Below are positions 1 through 8,869 of a stretch of DNA of 64,000 bases, in pieces. Position 1 is the first letter of the stretch. Each line of letters opens with the position of its first letter. The notes below the pieces were generated by a model that was not told where the DNA came from, ran no database searches, and saw only the letters and a program-made list of their open reading frames with translations. Source of the DNA: Alphaproteobacteria bacterium (GTDB taxonomy: Bacteria; Pseudomonadota; Alphaproteobacteria; Micropepsales; Micropepsaceae); assembly GCA_947473475.1 (NCBI GenBank), contig CANJBZ010000004.1:1-64000 (forward strand), read 5' to 3'. The position numbers and the translations under genes are program-made.

Positions 1-110
1 GCGGCCCCCGCGACTGTTCGGGTTCAATGGAACGGCAGGCGGAGAGCCTTGCTCCCCACGGGCTCGAACCCTGGGGGGAATCGGTCTTCCGCCCGCCACC
101 GCATCGGACA
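1..110. ncRNA. structured region, possible 3' part of a 6S-like RNA (tentative)
   Basis: The first 110 bases hold no clear protein. Positions 15-45 resemble the 3' core of 6S RNA (GGGTTCAA followed by GG and a GC-rich tail). A strong hairpin is also visible: GGCAGGCGG (34-42) pairs with CCGCCCGCC (89-97), with an inner CTCCCCA/TGGGGGG stem. If this is 6S RNA, its 5' half lies before the window and cannot be checked. It could equally be an intergenic hairpin repeat. The strand is uncertain because the hairpin pairs on either strand, slightly better on the minus strand. Confidence 0.25.
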
Positions 111-119
111 GCTTATCCG

Positions 120-567
120 ATGACGACGATTTCAAGTTACAAGGGGGACTCTCCGCGCGCGCTCACTTCGCAAGAAATCCACCGAAGCCGAAAAGAAGCT
201 TTGGGCGAAACTCCGCCGCAAGCAGTTTCATGGCTTACGCTTTCGCCGTCAGTATCCGCTTGGGCCTTACTTCGCTGACTTCGTCTGCCTTCCTGCGCGG
301 TTGATTGTTGAAGTCGACGGCGCCGGACACGCAGAAGCCGAGCAAGTCGAATATGACGAACGTCGGACCGAGTGGCTCGTCAGCCAAAACTTCCGCGTGC
401 TTCGCTTCTGGAATATTGAGATTTTTGAAAACATCGACGGCGTTGTCGCTAGGATAGATGCCGTTATGCGGGAAGGCCCCCTCCCCCCACCCCCTCCCGC
501 GAGGGGAGGGGGAAGAAAAAGCACGGCGAAATCGTTCTCCGATGAAGGCTCCCCAACCAAGCGGTGA
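120..567 (+). pseudogene. DUF559 endonuclease-like protein, 5' end frame-disrupted
   Basis: The frame from 124 to 567 encodes a good DUF559 (very-short-patch-repair endonuclease-like) domain: EKKLWAKLRRKQF, then FRRQYPLGPYFADFVC, then LIVEVDGAGHAE and VLRFWN. That frame has a stop at 121-123 and no ATG or GTG before the domain. The nearest ATG (120) is in another frame that would join by a shift near 150-160. The gene is therefore a frameshifted pseudogene or carries a sequencing error. The only in-frame start, TTG at 301, would remove half of the domain. The 3' end runs into a C/G-rich repeat, giving a low-complexity PPPPPARGGG tail. Confidence 0.6.
470..525. repeat. C/G-rich REP-like palindrome
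   Basis: CCCCTCCC and GAGGGGAGGGGG form an inverted repeat of the kind seen again at 34507-34566 and 36660-36796. It lies inside the 3' end of the disrupted DUF559 gene. Confidence 0.5.
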
Positions 568-573
568 CGCAGA

Positions 574-2067
574 ATGAAAACCCTATCCCACTTTATTGGC
601 GGCGCGCATGTGAACGGCTCGTCCGGCCGCTTTGGCGATGTATTCGATCCGGCAACCGGCGAGGTGCAGGCGCGGGTGCCGTTTGCCAGCGCGGCGGAAC
701 TGCGCAGCGCGGTGGAGGCCGCGCAGAAAGTCCTGCCGGAATGGGCGGGGCTGAATCCGCAGCGGCGCGCCCGCGTGATGTTTAATTTCAAGGCGTTGAT
801 CGAGAAGAACATGGACGCGCTGGCCAAGCTGCTGTCCAGCGAGCACGGCAAAGTCATCGCCGATTCCAAGGGCGACATTCAGCGCGGACTCGAAGTCATC
901 GAGTTCGCGTGCGGTATTCCGCATCTGACCAAAGGCGAATTTACCGAAGGCGCGGGTCCCGGCATTGACGTTTATTCCATCCGGCAGCCGCTCGGCGTCG
1001 TCGCGGGCATCACGCCATTCAACTTCCCCGCCATGATTCCGATGTGGATGTTCGGCGTCGCAATTGCCTGCGGCAATTGTTTCATCCTGAAGCCCAGCGA
1101 AAAAGCGCCGGGCGTTCCGCTTCGCCTTGCCGAACTGATGATCGAGGCCGGCGCACCGCCGGGCGTGTTGCAGGTCGTCAACGGCGACAAGGAAGCCGTT
1201 GACGCCATTCTGGAAGATGAAGACATCGCGGCGGTGAGTTTCGTCGGCTCGTCGGCCATCGCCGAATATGTCTATGCAAAGGGCGCCGCGACCGGCAAAC
1301 GCATTCAGGCCATGGGCGGCGCCAAGAACCACGCCATCGTGCTGCCTGACGCGGACCTCGACGCGACGGTAAACGAATTGATGGGCGCGGGTTACGGATC
1401 GGCGGGCGAACGCTGCATGGCGATTTCCGTCGTCGTGCCGGTCACCGAGCGCATCGCGGAATCGCTGGCGCACAAACTGAAGAAGCGCGTGCAATCCCTG
1501 AAGATTGGATTGCCCACCGATCCGGATGCGGCTTACGGCCCACTGGTGACGGCGGCGCACCGGCAGAAAGTGCTCGATTACATTGCGATGGGCGAAGAGG
1601 AAGGCGCGGAGCTTGTCGTGGACGGCCGCGGCTTCTCACTGCAAGGCAATGAGAACGGCTTCTTCCTGGGCGCATCGCTGTTCGACCATGTGAAGCCGTC
1701 GATGCAGACCTATCGGGAAGAGATATTCGGTCCCGTGCTGCAAATCGCGCGCGCACGTGACTTCGAAGAAGCCTTGGCGCTCCCGTCCAAACACCAATAC
1801 GGAAACGGCGTCGCCATCTTCACACACGACGGCGATGCGGCGCGCGAATTCGCTTCGCGCGTCAATGTCGGGATGGTCGGGATCAATGTGCCCATTCCCG
1901 TTCCCCTCGCCTATTACAGCTTCGGCGGCTGGAAGCGTTCCGCCTTCGGCGATGCCAACCAGCACGGCAGCGACGGCGTGCGGTTCTTCACGCGGCTGAA
2001 AACCGTGACCGCGCGCTGGCCCAAAGGCGCGCGCGATTCGAGCTATGTGATGCCGACGATGCGGTGA
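574..2067 (+). CDS. mmsA: CoA-acylating methylmalonate-semialdehyde dehydrogenase
   Basis: This 497-residue protein has the length of MmsA. MmsA oxidises methylmalonate semialdehyde (valine catabolism) or malonate semialdehyde to propionyl-CoA or acetyl-CoA with NAD+ and CoA. The aldehyde dehydrogenase fold is clear: the ITPFNFPAM block, the KPSEKAPG cofactor segment, and the nucleophile Cys281 in SAGERCMAIS, which is typical of the CoA-dependent subgroup. The end (YYSFGGWKRSAFGD, then RFFTRLKTVTARW) also fits. The start is ATG 574. It lies 7 bp before a GNAT acetyltransferase, so the two may be co-transcribed. MmsA rather than a generic aldehyde dehydrogenase is supported by the GERCM context. 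Confidence 0.93.
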   Translation: MKTLSHFIGGAHVNGSSGRFGDVFDPATGEVQARVPFASAAELRSAVEAAQKVLPEWAGLNPQRRARVMFNFKALIEKNMDALAKLLSSEHGKVIADSKGDIQRGLEVIEFACGIPHLTKGEFTEGAGPGIDVYSIRQPLGVVAGITPFNFPAMIPMWMFGVAIACGNCFILKPSEKAPGVPLRLAELMIEAGAPPGVLQVVNGDKEAVDAILEDEDIAAVSFVGSSAIAEYVYAKGAATGKRIQAMGGAKNHAIVLPDADLDATVNELMGAGYGSAGERCMAISVVVPVTERIAESLAHKLKKRVQSLKIGLPTDPDAAYGPLVTAAHRQKVLDYIAMGEEEGAELVVDGRGFSLQGNENGFFLGASLFDHVKPSMQTYREEIFGPVLQIARARDFEEALALPSKHQYGNGVAIFTHDGDAAREFASRVNVGMVGINVPIPVPLAYYSFGGWKRSAFGDANQHGSDGVRFFTRLKTVTARWPKGARDSSYVMPTMR

Positions 2068-2074
2068 ACCGTTC

Positions 2075-2578
2075 ATGACGTTGGTCATCGCTCGCGCCGG
2101 AATGGAAGCGGTTGCGCAAACCGATGCGCTGATGCACGAGGCTGCCAACTGGCTCGTTGCCAAGGGCGAGGCCCTGTGGGGACCCAATGAACTTTCCTAC
2201 GAAGAACTGACGAGGGTTGCTGAGGCCGGCGAACTGATTACCGGACGCATCGATGGCGCGCTGGCCGGCTGCATGTACCTGCACAATGAAGACAAACTTT
2301 TCTGGCCCCAGGATGAGCCGGGACAAGCCTTTTACGTGCATCGATTGGCGGTAGCGCGCCGGTATGCGGGCCAAGGTTACGCACACGCGATGCTCGCTTG
2401 GGCCGAAGGCGAAACGCGGCGGCAGAACCGGCCGTTTCTGCGCCTGGACTGCGCGCCGCGCGCCAAGCTCCTGGCGCTCTACCAAAGCGTGGGATTTGTG
2501 CGTGTGGACGCCGATCCCATCGAGGTGATCGGCCATTTCGTTGTCCGGCATGAAAAACGTTTAGGGTTGCCGGCATAG
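2075..2578 (+). CDS. GNAT-family N-acetyltransferase
   Basis: This 167-residue protein has the GNAT acetyl-CoA binding core. VHRLAVARRYAGQGYAHAML matches motif A (R/Q-x-x-G-x-G/A), followed by LRLDCAPRAKLLALYQSVGF, the usual beta5-alpha4 end of the fold. The substrate cannot be read from the sequence. It follows mmsA by 7 bp. The product is presumably cytoplasmic, with no signal peptide or membrane segment. Confidence 0.85.
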   Translation: MTLVIARAGMEAVAQTDALMHEAANWLVAKGEALWGPNELSYEELTRVAEAGELITGRIDGALAGCMYLHNEDKLFWPQDEPGQAFYVHRLAVARRYAGQGYAHAMLAWAEGETRRQNRPFLRLDCAPRAKLLALYQSVGFVRVDADPIEVIGHFVVRHEKRLGLPA

Positions 2579-2630
2579 GCGCACGCGCGCTTTGCACCTA
2601 TATTCCCGGTGAGGACGCGGAGCGGACGTC

Positions 2631-3596
2631 ATGAGCGAACGCCACGACCACGCATGGACGCACGACCACGTGTATCTCGGTGCGGGTCAGGCACGCGCCG
2701 AGAGCCGCACCCGTCTGGTGATTTATATCACCGCGGTCTTCATGGTCGTGGAGATCATCGCCGGCCTAGCCTACGGTTCTATGGCGCTTCTGGCCGATGG
2801 CGTACACATGGCGACCCATGTCGGCGCGTTGGGTCTTGCGGCCTGGGCTTACTGGATGGCGCGCCGCCACGCCGCCAACCGGCGCTTTTCGTTCGGCTCA
2901 GGCAAGTTCGGCGATCTCGCAGGATTTTCCAGCGCGCTCATTCTGGGAATCATCTCGCTTGGCATCGGCTTTGAATCGGTCATGCGCATCTATGCGCCCG
3001 TTCCGATTCAATATGGCGAAGCGATGGTGGTGGCGGCCATCGGCCTGCTGGTGAACATCGTCAGCGCCTTCGCCCTGCAGGAAGACGACCAAGACGCGGA
3101 AGATGACGCGGAAGACCATGTACACCCGCATGGCCATGGCCATGCCCATGGCCACCACGATCACAATCTGAAAGCCGCCTATGCGCACGTCATCGCGGAT
3201 GCGGCGACGTCCGTTCTGGCGCTGATCGCATTGGCGGCGGGCGCCTGGTTCGGCGTCAGCACGCTCGATCCTGTGGTTGGCCTGCTCGGCGCGTTCGTCA
3301 TCGCGCGCTGGTCCATTCAGTTGATGCGTCAGGCTGGGCTGGTGCTGCTCGATGTCGAAGACGACCCGTCCCTGTCGGAGGACATCCGCAGCACGCTGGA
3401 AGGCGACCTGAAGGCGCACATTGCCGATATGCATCTGTGGCGCCTTGGACCGGGTCACCGGGGTTTGATCGTCTCCCTGGTCAGCCCGGTGCCGTGCTCG
3501 GCGGACGACATTAAGACCGAACTGCGCCGCCGCCACACGGGACTGTCGCATGTGACCGTCGAAGTGGCGGTCTGCCGCGATTGCACGCCCGGCTGA
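2631..3596 (+). CDS. dmeF: CDF-family Co(II)/Ni(II) efflux transporter, DmeF type
   Basis: This 321-residue inner-membrane protein belongs to the cation diffusion facilitator family. The N-terminus carries the HDHAWTHDHVYLGAG segment characteristic of DmeF, followed by transmembrane helices with the metal-site motif ALLADGVHMATH. A histidine-rich cytoplasmic loop (HPHGHGHAHGHHDH, around residues 163-180) separates the third helix pair. The second site lies in HVIADAATSVLAL. DmeF exchanges cytoplasmic cobalt or nickel for protons. The window also contains a nickel importer with NikR (42-44 kb), so the cell both imports and exports this metal. The start ATG at 2631 follows a gagcggac sequence, a weak ribosome site. 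Confidence 0.87.
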   Translation: MSERHDHAWTHDHVYLGAGQARAESRTRLVIYITAVFMVVEIIAGLAYGSMALLADGVHMATHVGALGLAAWAYWMARRHAANRRFSFGSGKFGDLAGFSSALILGIISLGIGFESVMRIYAPVPIQYGEAMVVAAIGLLVNIVSAFALQEDDQDAEDDAEDHVHPHGHGHAHGHHDHNLKAAYAHVIADAATSVLALIALAAGAWFGVSTLDPVVGLLGAFVIARWSIQLMRQAGLVLLDVEDDPSLSEDIRSTLEGDLKAHIADMHLWRLGPGHRGLIVSLVSPVPCSADDIKTELRRRHTGLSHVTVEVAVCRDCTPG

Positions 3597-3600
3597 AACG

Positions 3601-3626
3601 AAAAAGGGCCGCAACAAAGCGGCCCC
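3601..3626 (-). terminator. rho-independent terminator of rpsU
   Basis: GGGCCGC (3606-3612) and GCGGCCC (3619-3625) form a stem with a six-base loop. Read on the minus strand it is followed by TTTTT, placing it just after rpsU. Confidence 0.8.
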
Positions 3627-3652
3627 AAATCATCTATCAGGAGAAAACGCGC

Positions 3653-3865
3653 TTAGCGCGGCAACAAGCCTTCGCGCTGCATACGCTTGCGCTGCAGCTT
3701 GCGGTACCGGCGGATCGCCTCGGCCCGCTCGCGCGCACGCTTCTCAGACGGTTTCTCGTAAGCGCCCCGGAGCTTCATCTCGCGAAAGATGCCTTCTCTC
3801 TGCATCTTCTTTTTCAGCGCTTTCAGCGCCTGATCGATGTTGTTGTCGCGAACGATGATCTGCAA
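3653..3865 (-). CDS. rpsU: 30S ribosomal protein S21
   Basis: This basic 70-residue protein has the S21 pattern: [19 protein letters not shown] at the N-terminus, then [18 protein letters not shown], then an arginine-rich helix ending [14 protein letters not shown]21 binds the 30S platform near the anti-Shine-Dalgarno region. In many alphaproteobacteria rpsU is divergent from a COQ9 gene. Here the divergent block also contains a GlcG-like gene and def before COQ9. A terminator lies immediately downstream. Confidence 0.96.
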   Translation of the reverse strand: MQIIVRDNNIDQALKALKKKMQREGIFREMKLRGAYEKPSEKRARERAEAIRRYRKLQRKRMQREGLLPR

Positions 3866-4119
3866 GCGGGGCTCCTTGATTTCAAATAGGCGCGGGTTCC
3901 TATCAGACCTGCCGTAAACTGTCTACTACCGGCCCTTTCCGAAAATCAGTTTCCGCACGCGCCCAGCCCGTAAATAGCGGCATACCGCCTTTTTCCTTTG
4001 TTCGCGTCCCAAACATATTCTTCTTAAGGGCCGTTCTTGCTGATTTCCGGAGCGGTTGACCCGAACCGTGCCATGGGCCAAGCAGAGCAAAGCGAGCCGC
4101 TCTCGCCAGAGGAGGAACC

Positions 4120-4521
4120 ATGCGTACCAAAACCGCTCTTACCCTTGAAGACGCTCAGAAAATGATGGCCGCCGCCAAAGCCGAAGCGGTCAAACAGAAT
4201 TGGGGCGTCACAATCGCCATTGTGGACGATGCCGGCCTGCTTCTGATGCTGGAGCGCATGGACGGCGCCAGGGCGCAGACCGCCGAGGTGGCAACCCTGA
4301 AAGCACGCTCGGCCGCGGTGACCCACCGTCCCGGGAAGACCTGGGAGGACACGGTCAAGACCCGGCCCGGCGTGCTGAATTTCCCGGATGCCTTCCATGT
4401 CCAGGGTGGGATGCCGATCCTTTATAAGGGTGAGGTTATTGGCGCGGTGGGCGTTTCCGGCGTGCAGAGCTTTGAGGACGAGCAGGTGGCCACGGCCGGC
4501 ATTGCCGCCCTCGGCCTCTAA
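4120..4521 (+). CDS. GlcG/HbpS-family heme-binding-like protein
   Basis: This 133-residue single-domain protein starts with LTLEDAQKMMAAAKAEA and has VTIAIVDDAGLLLMLERMDGA, both diagnostic of the GlcG/HbpS (DUF336) family. The family includes haem-binding and redox-sensing proteins and vitamin-B12 accessory proteins, and the role of this member is unknown. There is no signal peptide. The ATG follows a strong gaggagga ribosome site. It lies 15 bp before def, and def overlaps COQ9, so the three are probably one transcript. Confidence 0.85.
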   Translation: MRTKTALTLEDAQKMMAAAKAEAVKQNWGVTIAIVDDAGLLLMLERMDGARAQTAEVATLKARSAAVTHRPGKTWEDTVKTRPGVLNFPDAFHVQGGMPILYKGEVIGAVGVSGVQSFEDEQVATAGIAALGL

Positions 4522-4536
4522 CCCCATATCGCCCGC

Positions 4537-5103
4537 ATGGCTATTTTGAAGATTGCCCGTATGGGGCATCCGGTCTTGTCCGAGGTGGCAAAGCCGGTTC
4601 GCGATCCGACCGCGCCGGAGATCAAACGGCTGGTCGCCGACATGGTTGAAACCATGAAGGACGCCAATGGCGCGGGCCTTGCCGCGCCGCAGGTCCACGT
4701 GCCGCTCCGCGTGGTCGTGTTCCAGGCGCCCGCCGCGCGGGCGGAAGCGGACCTGTCCGATTCCGAAGTCTATGACCACACCGCCACCCTCACAGTGCTC
4801 GTTAACCCGATCATTGAGGTGGTCGATGCGGCCACCGAGGGTGGCTGGGAAGGCTGCCTTTCGGTGCCCGGCATGCGCGGCTGGGTCGAGCGGCCCCGGC
4901 ATATCCGTTACGTCGGCTACGATCTCGACGGTAAGCGCATCCTACGGACGGCCAAGGGCTTTCACGCCCGTGTGGTGCAGCATGAGTGCGATCACCTCGA
5001 CGGCACGCTGTACCCGCAGCGCATGCGCGATCTGAAGAAGTTCATCTTCGAAAGCGAGATTCAGCATTGGCTGAAGCGCGGCGATGAGGAGGAGGACGAA
5101 TGA
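4537..5103 (+). CDS. def: peptide deformylase
   Basis: This 188-residue enzyme removes the formyl group from nascent N-terminal methionine. All three class motifs are present: GAGLAAPQ (about residues 45-52), EGCLS with metal ligand Cys107, and the zinc-type QHECDH (residues 148-153) with two metal His and the catalytic Glu150. It lacks a C-terminal extension. Its stop overlaps the COQ9 start by four bases (ATGA), which suggests translational coupling. fmt is not adjacent, so this may be a second def copy, but that cannot be decided from the window. Confidence 0.93.
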   Translation: MAILKIARMGHPVLSEVAKPVRDPTAPEIKRLVADMVETMKDANGAGLAAPQVHVPLRVVVFQAPAARAEADLSDSEVYDHTATLTVLVNPIIEVVDAATEGGWEGCLSVPGMRGWVERPRHIRYVGYDLDGKRILRTAKGFHARVVQHECDHLDGTLYPQRMRDLKKFIFESEIQHWLKRGDEEEDE

Positions 5104-5738
5104 CCGATACCCTGCGCGAGCGCATTCTGTTGGAAGCCCTTACCGAAATTCCGGTGACCGGCTTTACCGATGCGGCGTTGTCGAACGCCGCCGCGCGGAC
5201 TGGTCTTTCCAAACGCGAAATCCTGGATGCGTTTCCGCATGGCCCGGCAAGCCTGGTCGAGGCGTTTTCGCACTGGGCGGATGCCCGGATGGCGGAGATG
5301 CAGCAAGCCCGCGAGGCCGAGAAGCGAATCCGCGACCGTATCGCGAGCGCGGTGCGCGCGCGGATCGAAGTCCTGGCCCCCCACAAGGAAGCGGCACGCC
5401 GGGCGGCGGCCTTTCTGGCCCAACCGCAGAACACCATGATGGCGACCCGTCTGACGCTGCGCACGGTCGATGCGATGTGGCGTGCTTGCGGCGACCGTTC
5501 GAGCGATTTTTCCTATTACACCAAGCGCGCCACCTTGGCGGGCGTGTACGCGACGACGCTGGCCTATTGGTTCAGCGACTCCAGCGAAGGCAATCAAGCG
5601 ACCTGGACGTTCCTCGGACATCGCATCGACAATGTGATGCAATTCGAGAAATTCAAACGGGACGCCCAGGATGCGCTGGCAAAAATCCCCGGCCCGCTGA
5701 AATTCTTCGACGCGCTCCGCCGCGGCAATTCGCGCTGA
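5100..5738 (+). CDS. COQ9-family ubiquinone biosynthesis accessory protein
   Basis: This 212-residue all-helical protein has a TetR-like N-terminal half (RERILLEALTEIPVTGFTDAALSNAAARTGLSKREI) and a COQ9 C-terminal domain (DFSYYTKRATLAGVYATTLAYWFSD). COQ9 proteins bind lipid and assist ubiquinone ring hydroxylation or deamination. Bacterial members are annotated as rpsU-divergently transcribed proteins, and this one sits on the divergent side of rpsU, three genes away. It overlaps def by four bases. Confidence 0.88.
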   Translation: MTDTLRERILLEALTEIPVTGFTDAALSNAAARTGLSKREILDAFPHGPASLVEAFSHWADARMAEMQQAREAEKRIRDRIASAVRARIEVLAPHKEAARRAAAFLAQPQNTMMATRLTLRTVDAMWRACGDRSSDFSYYTKRATLAGVYATTLAYWFSDSSEGNQATWTFLGHRIDNVMQFEKFKRDAQDALAKIPGPLKFFDALRRGNSR

Positions 5739-5794
5739 TAGCCTGAGACACGGAACTACGCTTATCCTGGGTGTCCCTCAGGAGAGCCTCGTCC

Positions 5795-7120
5795 ATGATC
5801 CGTCTGGCTGTTGCCGTCTTTGCCGCCACGCTTGCCGTCCAATCCGCCGCGGCGCAAACGCCGGCCCAATCGGCCGATGCGGTTCGCCGCGTCATGGCGA
5901 GCGGCCAATACAAAGACGCCATCGCCTTTCTGGATAAGGATCACGACAGGATTGTCGATGAAACGATCCGGCTGACCGAGATTCCCGCGCCGCCCTTCAA
6001 GGAGGCCGCCAAGGCCCGCGCCTATTCCGAGCTGATGCGCCAATACGGACTGGCCGATGTACACATCGATGAAGAAGGCAACGTCATCGGTTTGCGCAAA
6101 GGCAGCGGCGGACGGCTGATCGCGGTCAGCGCGCATCTCGACACCGTTTTCCCTGAAGGCACCAACGTCAAAGTCAAACGCGAAGGCGCCAAGCTGCTGG
6201 CGCCGGGCGTATCGGACGATACGCGAGGGCTGGCGGCCATGCTTGCGCTCATTCGCGCCCTGGATGCGGCGAAAATTCAAACCGGCAGCGATATTCTTTT
6301 TGTCGCTTCGGTTGGCGAAGAGGGCCTGGGCGACCTGCGCGGCATGAAGCACCTGTTTCTCAAAAGCGCCTACAAGGACAAGATCGACACCTTCATCGGC
6401 TTGGACGGCGGCACGCCGGCACGGTTGGTGACCACCGCGTTGGGGAGCCGCCGCTACAAGCTCACCTTCAACGGACCCGGCGGCCACAGCTACGCGGCGT
6501 TCGGCACGGTCAATCCGATGTTCGCGATGGGGCAATTCCTCAGCGGATTTGGCGAAACCAAAGTGCCGGCGCAGACGAGCTACAGCGCCAGCGTCGCGGG
6601 CGGCGGCACGTCGGTAAATGCCATCCCGATGGAATCCTGGATGGAAATCGACATGCGTTCGGCGTCACCTTCCGAATTGACGAAGCTCGAAACCCGCATG
6701 AAGGATCTCGCAAACGCAGCTGCCGCTGCCGAAAACAAAGCGCGCTCGACCAAGAACGGCAGCATTAAAGTGAAACTCGAACTCGTGGGCGACCGTCCCG
6801 CCGGATCGATGCCGCTGCCGGACGGCGCCTCGGCCAGCGCGGCGGACACGCCGGTAACCGTGAAGCGCCAAACGCCGCTGGTGCTGTTTGCATCGGAAGC
6901 CATGAAGGCAAACGGCTTGAAACCGGAATATGTCGCGAGCAGCACCGATGCGAATGTCGCGATGAGCATCGGCATTCCGGCTATCACCATGGCTTCAGGG
7001 ACCGGCGACCGCGCGCACGCCTTGGACGAATGGCTCGATGTGGAAAAGGCGGGAAGCATGCGCCAGCTCGGCATCATCCTGACGACCGTGCTCGCAACCG
7101 CCGGAATGCAGGGCAATTAA
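5795..7120 (+). CDS. exported M20-family metallopeptidase
   Basis: This 441-residue protein begins with a signal peptide (MIRLAVAVFAATLAVQSAAAQ). I chose ATG 5795, preceded by aggaga with good spacing, over an upstream GTG at 5771. The M20 metal-site motifs are present: SAHLDTVFPEG (metal His and Asp), PGVSDDTRGLAAML, and SVGEEGLGDLRG (catalytic Glu and metal Glu). The dimerisation domain contains the usual NGPGGHSYAAFG. It is probably a periplasmic aminoacylase or di/tripeptidase. The 3' end overlaps the convergent purK by four bases. Confidence 0.9.
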   Translation: MIRLAVAVFAATLAVQSAAAQTPAQSADAVRRVMASGQYKDAIAFLDKDHDRIVDETIRLTEIPAPPFKEAAKARAYSELMRQYGLADVHIDEEGNVIGLRKGSGGRLIAVSAHLDTVFPEGTNVKVKREGAKLLAPGVSDDTRGLAAMLALIRALDAAKIQTGSDILFVASVGEEGLGDLRGMKHLFLKSAYKDKIDTFIGLDGGTPARLVTTALGSRRYKLTFNGPGGHSYAAFGTVNPMFAMGQFLSGFGETKVPAQTSYSASVAGGGTSVNAIPMESWMEIDMRSASPSELTKLETRMKDLANAAAAAENKARSTKNGSIKVKLELVGDRPAGSMPLPDGASASAADTPVTVKRQTPLVLFASEAMKANGLKPEYVASSTDANVAMSIGIPAITMASGTGDRAHALDEWLDVEKAGSMRQLGIILTTVLATAGMQGN

Positions 7121-8208
7121 CGCAAAGGAGACAGCGTCGTGATGTGGCCCATTTTGCGGCCCGGACGCACGACGCGCTTGCCATAGATGTGCAGACCGGC
7201 GTGACGGCTCGCCAGGGCCTGCCACGGCTCCACTTCGGCGCCGATGAGGTTTTCCATCACGGCGTTGGAATGGCGTTCGCAAGAGCCAAGCGGCCAGCCG
7301 GCAACAGCGCGAATATGCTGCTCGAACTGGCTGACCACGCAGGCGTCCATGGTCCAGTGCCCGGAATTGTGGACGCGCGGTGCGATTTCGTTGACGGCGA
7401 TTTCGCCACTGTGTCCGATGAACAGCTCCACGCCCAAGACACCCACATAATCCAGCGCCTCGGCAATTTTGCGCGCGATGTCAAAGCATTGCTTTACGCC
7501 GCCGGCGGAAAGCGGCGAGGGCACGATCGAGCGGCGCAGGATGTGATGTTCGTGCTCGTTCTTCGGCGGATCGAATGCCGCGAAAGAACCGTCGCGCGCC
7601 CGTGCGCCGACGACAGAGGCTTCGAATGCGAAGTCGACGAACTTTTCCAGAATCGCCGGCACACGCCCGAACTCGGCGAACGCGGCGGCGCAATCATCCG
7701 CACTGCGGACAATGCGCTGGCCCTTTCCGTCATAGCCGAGCCGGCGCGTTTTCAGCACGGCCGGTCCGCCAAGCGCGGAAAAAGCTTCCTTCGCTTCGGC
7801 TTCGCTCAGCACATTTCGGAACGGCGCCGTCGCAATGCCGAGGCCCGACACGAAGGTTTTTTCCAGAAAGCGATCCTGGGCGGTCGCCAGCGATGTGGCG
7901 TTCGGCGCTACCGCGACATGCTCGGCAAGAACACGCACGGTTGCGTCGGGCACGTTCTCGAATTCGAAGGTCACCACGTCGCACGCGTCCGCAAATTCGG
8001 CCAACGCCGCTGCATCGTCGTAGTGCGCGCGCGTCGCCGCGGTCGCGACGTTGAAGGCGCAGGATTCGCTTTCGTCGGAAAAGATGTGCGTGCGCAAGCC
8101 CAGTTTCGCCGCGGACAAAGCCAGCATGCGGCCCAGTTGCCCGCCGCCGAGAATGCCGATCGTCGCCCCTGGCGCCAGCGGGCCGGACAAAAGCTTGGCA
8201 GTGCTCAC
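7117..8208 (-). CDS. purK: 5-(carboxyamino)imidazole ribonucleotide synthase
   Basis: This 363-residue ATP-grasp enzyme carboxylates AIR to N5-CAIR in purine synthesis. It has the N-terminal [21 protein letters not shown] motif, [23 protein letters not shown] and [24 protein letters not shown]. The start is taken as the GTG at 8208 because it overlaps the purE stop by four bases (GTGA). The frame remains open upstream, but only as a shadow inside purE. Confidence 0.95.
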   Translation of the reverse strand: MSTAKLLSGPLAPGATIGILGGGQLGRMLALSAAKLGLRTHIFSDESESCAFNVATAATRAHYDDAAALAEFADACDVVTFEFENVPDATVRVLAEHVAVAPNATSLATAQDRFLEKTFVSGLGIATAPFRNVLSEAEAKEAFSALGGPAVLKTRRLGYDGKGQRIVRSADDCAAAFAEFGRVPAILEKFVDFAFEASVVGARARDGSFAAFDPPKNEHEHHILRRSIVPSPLSAGGVKQCFDIARKIAEALDYVGVLGVELFIGHSGEIAVNEIAPRVHNSGHWTMDACVVSQFEQHIRAVAGWPLGSCERHSNAVMENLIGAEVEPWQALASRHAGLHIYGKRVVRPGRKMGHITTLSPLR

Positions 8209-8750
8209 CGGCGTTTGCTTTTCGGTTTGTCGTCGGGATGGAGCACAACCGCGTCCGTCTGCCGGGCGCGCCACGCTTCCAGACGCTTGGAGAGGTTTGC
8301 GTCCGCCAGGGCCAGAAGCGATGCCGCAAACAGCCCCGCATTCTTGGCCCCCGCTTCCCCGATAGCGAAGGTGGCCACGGGAATGCCGCCTGGCATCTGC
8401 ACGATGGACAGCAGACTATCGAGCCCGTTCAAGCTCTTGGAGAGAACCGGGACACCCAAAACCGGTAATACCGTCATGGACGCCGCCATACCCGGAAGAT
8501 GCGCCGCGCCACCTGCGCCGGCGATAATGACCTTCAGGCCCCGTTCCTTGGCCGTTGTCGCGTAATCGTAGAGCCGCCGCGGCGTGCGGTGCGCCGAGAC
8601 CACCCGCGCCTCATAGGACACTCCCAGCTCGTCCAATATGAGGGCGGCCGCCTGCATGGTGGGCCAATCGGACTGACTGCCCATAATGATGCCGACGATG
8701 GGAGGAGAGGCCTTTTTGCGCTGAGGCATGAAGAGGATTTCAGCTTCCAT
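8205..8750 (-). CDS. purE: N5-carboxyaminoimidazole ribonucleotide mutase
   Basis: This 181-residue protein converts N5-CAIR to CAIR. The class I PurE motifs are clear: [19 protein letters not shown], and [17 protein letters not shown]. It is translationally coupled to purK. The ATG at 8750 and an internal ATG at 8729 are both possible starts, and neither has a strong ribosome site. The C-terminal tail (DDKPKSKRR) is short and basic. Confidence 0.95.
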   Translation of the reverse strand: MEAEILFMPQRKKASPPIVGIIMGSQSDWPTMQAAALILDELGVSYEARVVSAHRTPRRLYDYATTAKERGLKVIIAGAGGAAHLPGMAASMTVLPVLGVPVLSKSLNGLDSLLSIVQMPGGIPVATFAIGEAGAKNAGLFAASLLALADANLSKRLEAWRARQTDAVVLHPDDKPKSKRR

Positions 8751-8869
8751 TCAATCGAAACCGGAGCGGTGCGCCCCAATCGGAAGCGGGCGATTATAGG
8801 GGTGTGTTCGCTGGAAGAAAGCGATTTTCGCTGCGCAGCGCCCGGCGGATTTGCTACCAATTCTCGCGC

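Noticed and set aside
7030-8565. A 511-codon frame antisense to purK and purE
   Set aside because: purK and purE are unambiguous on the other strand.
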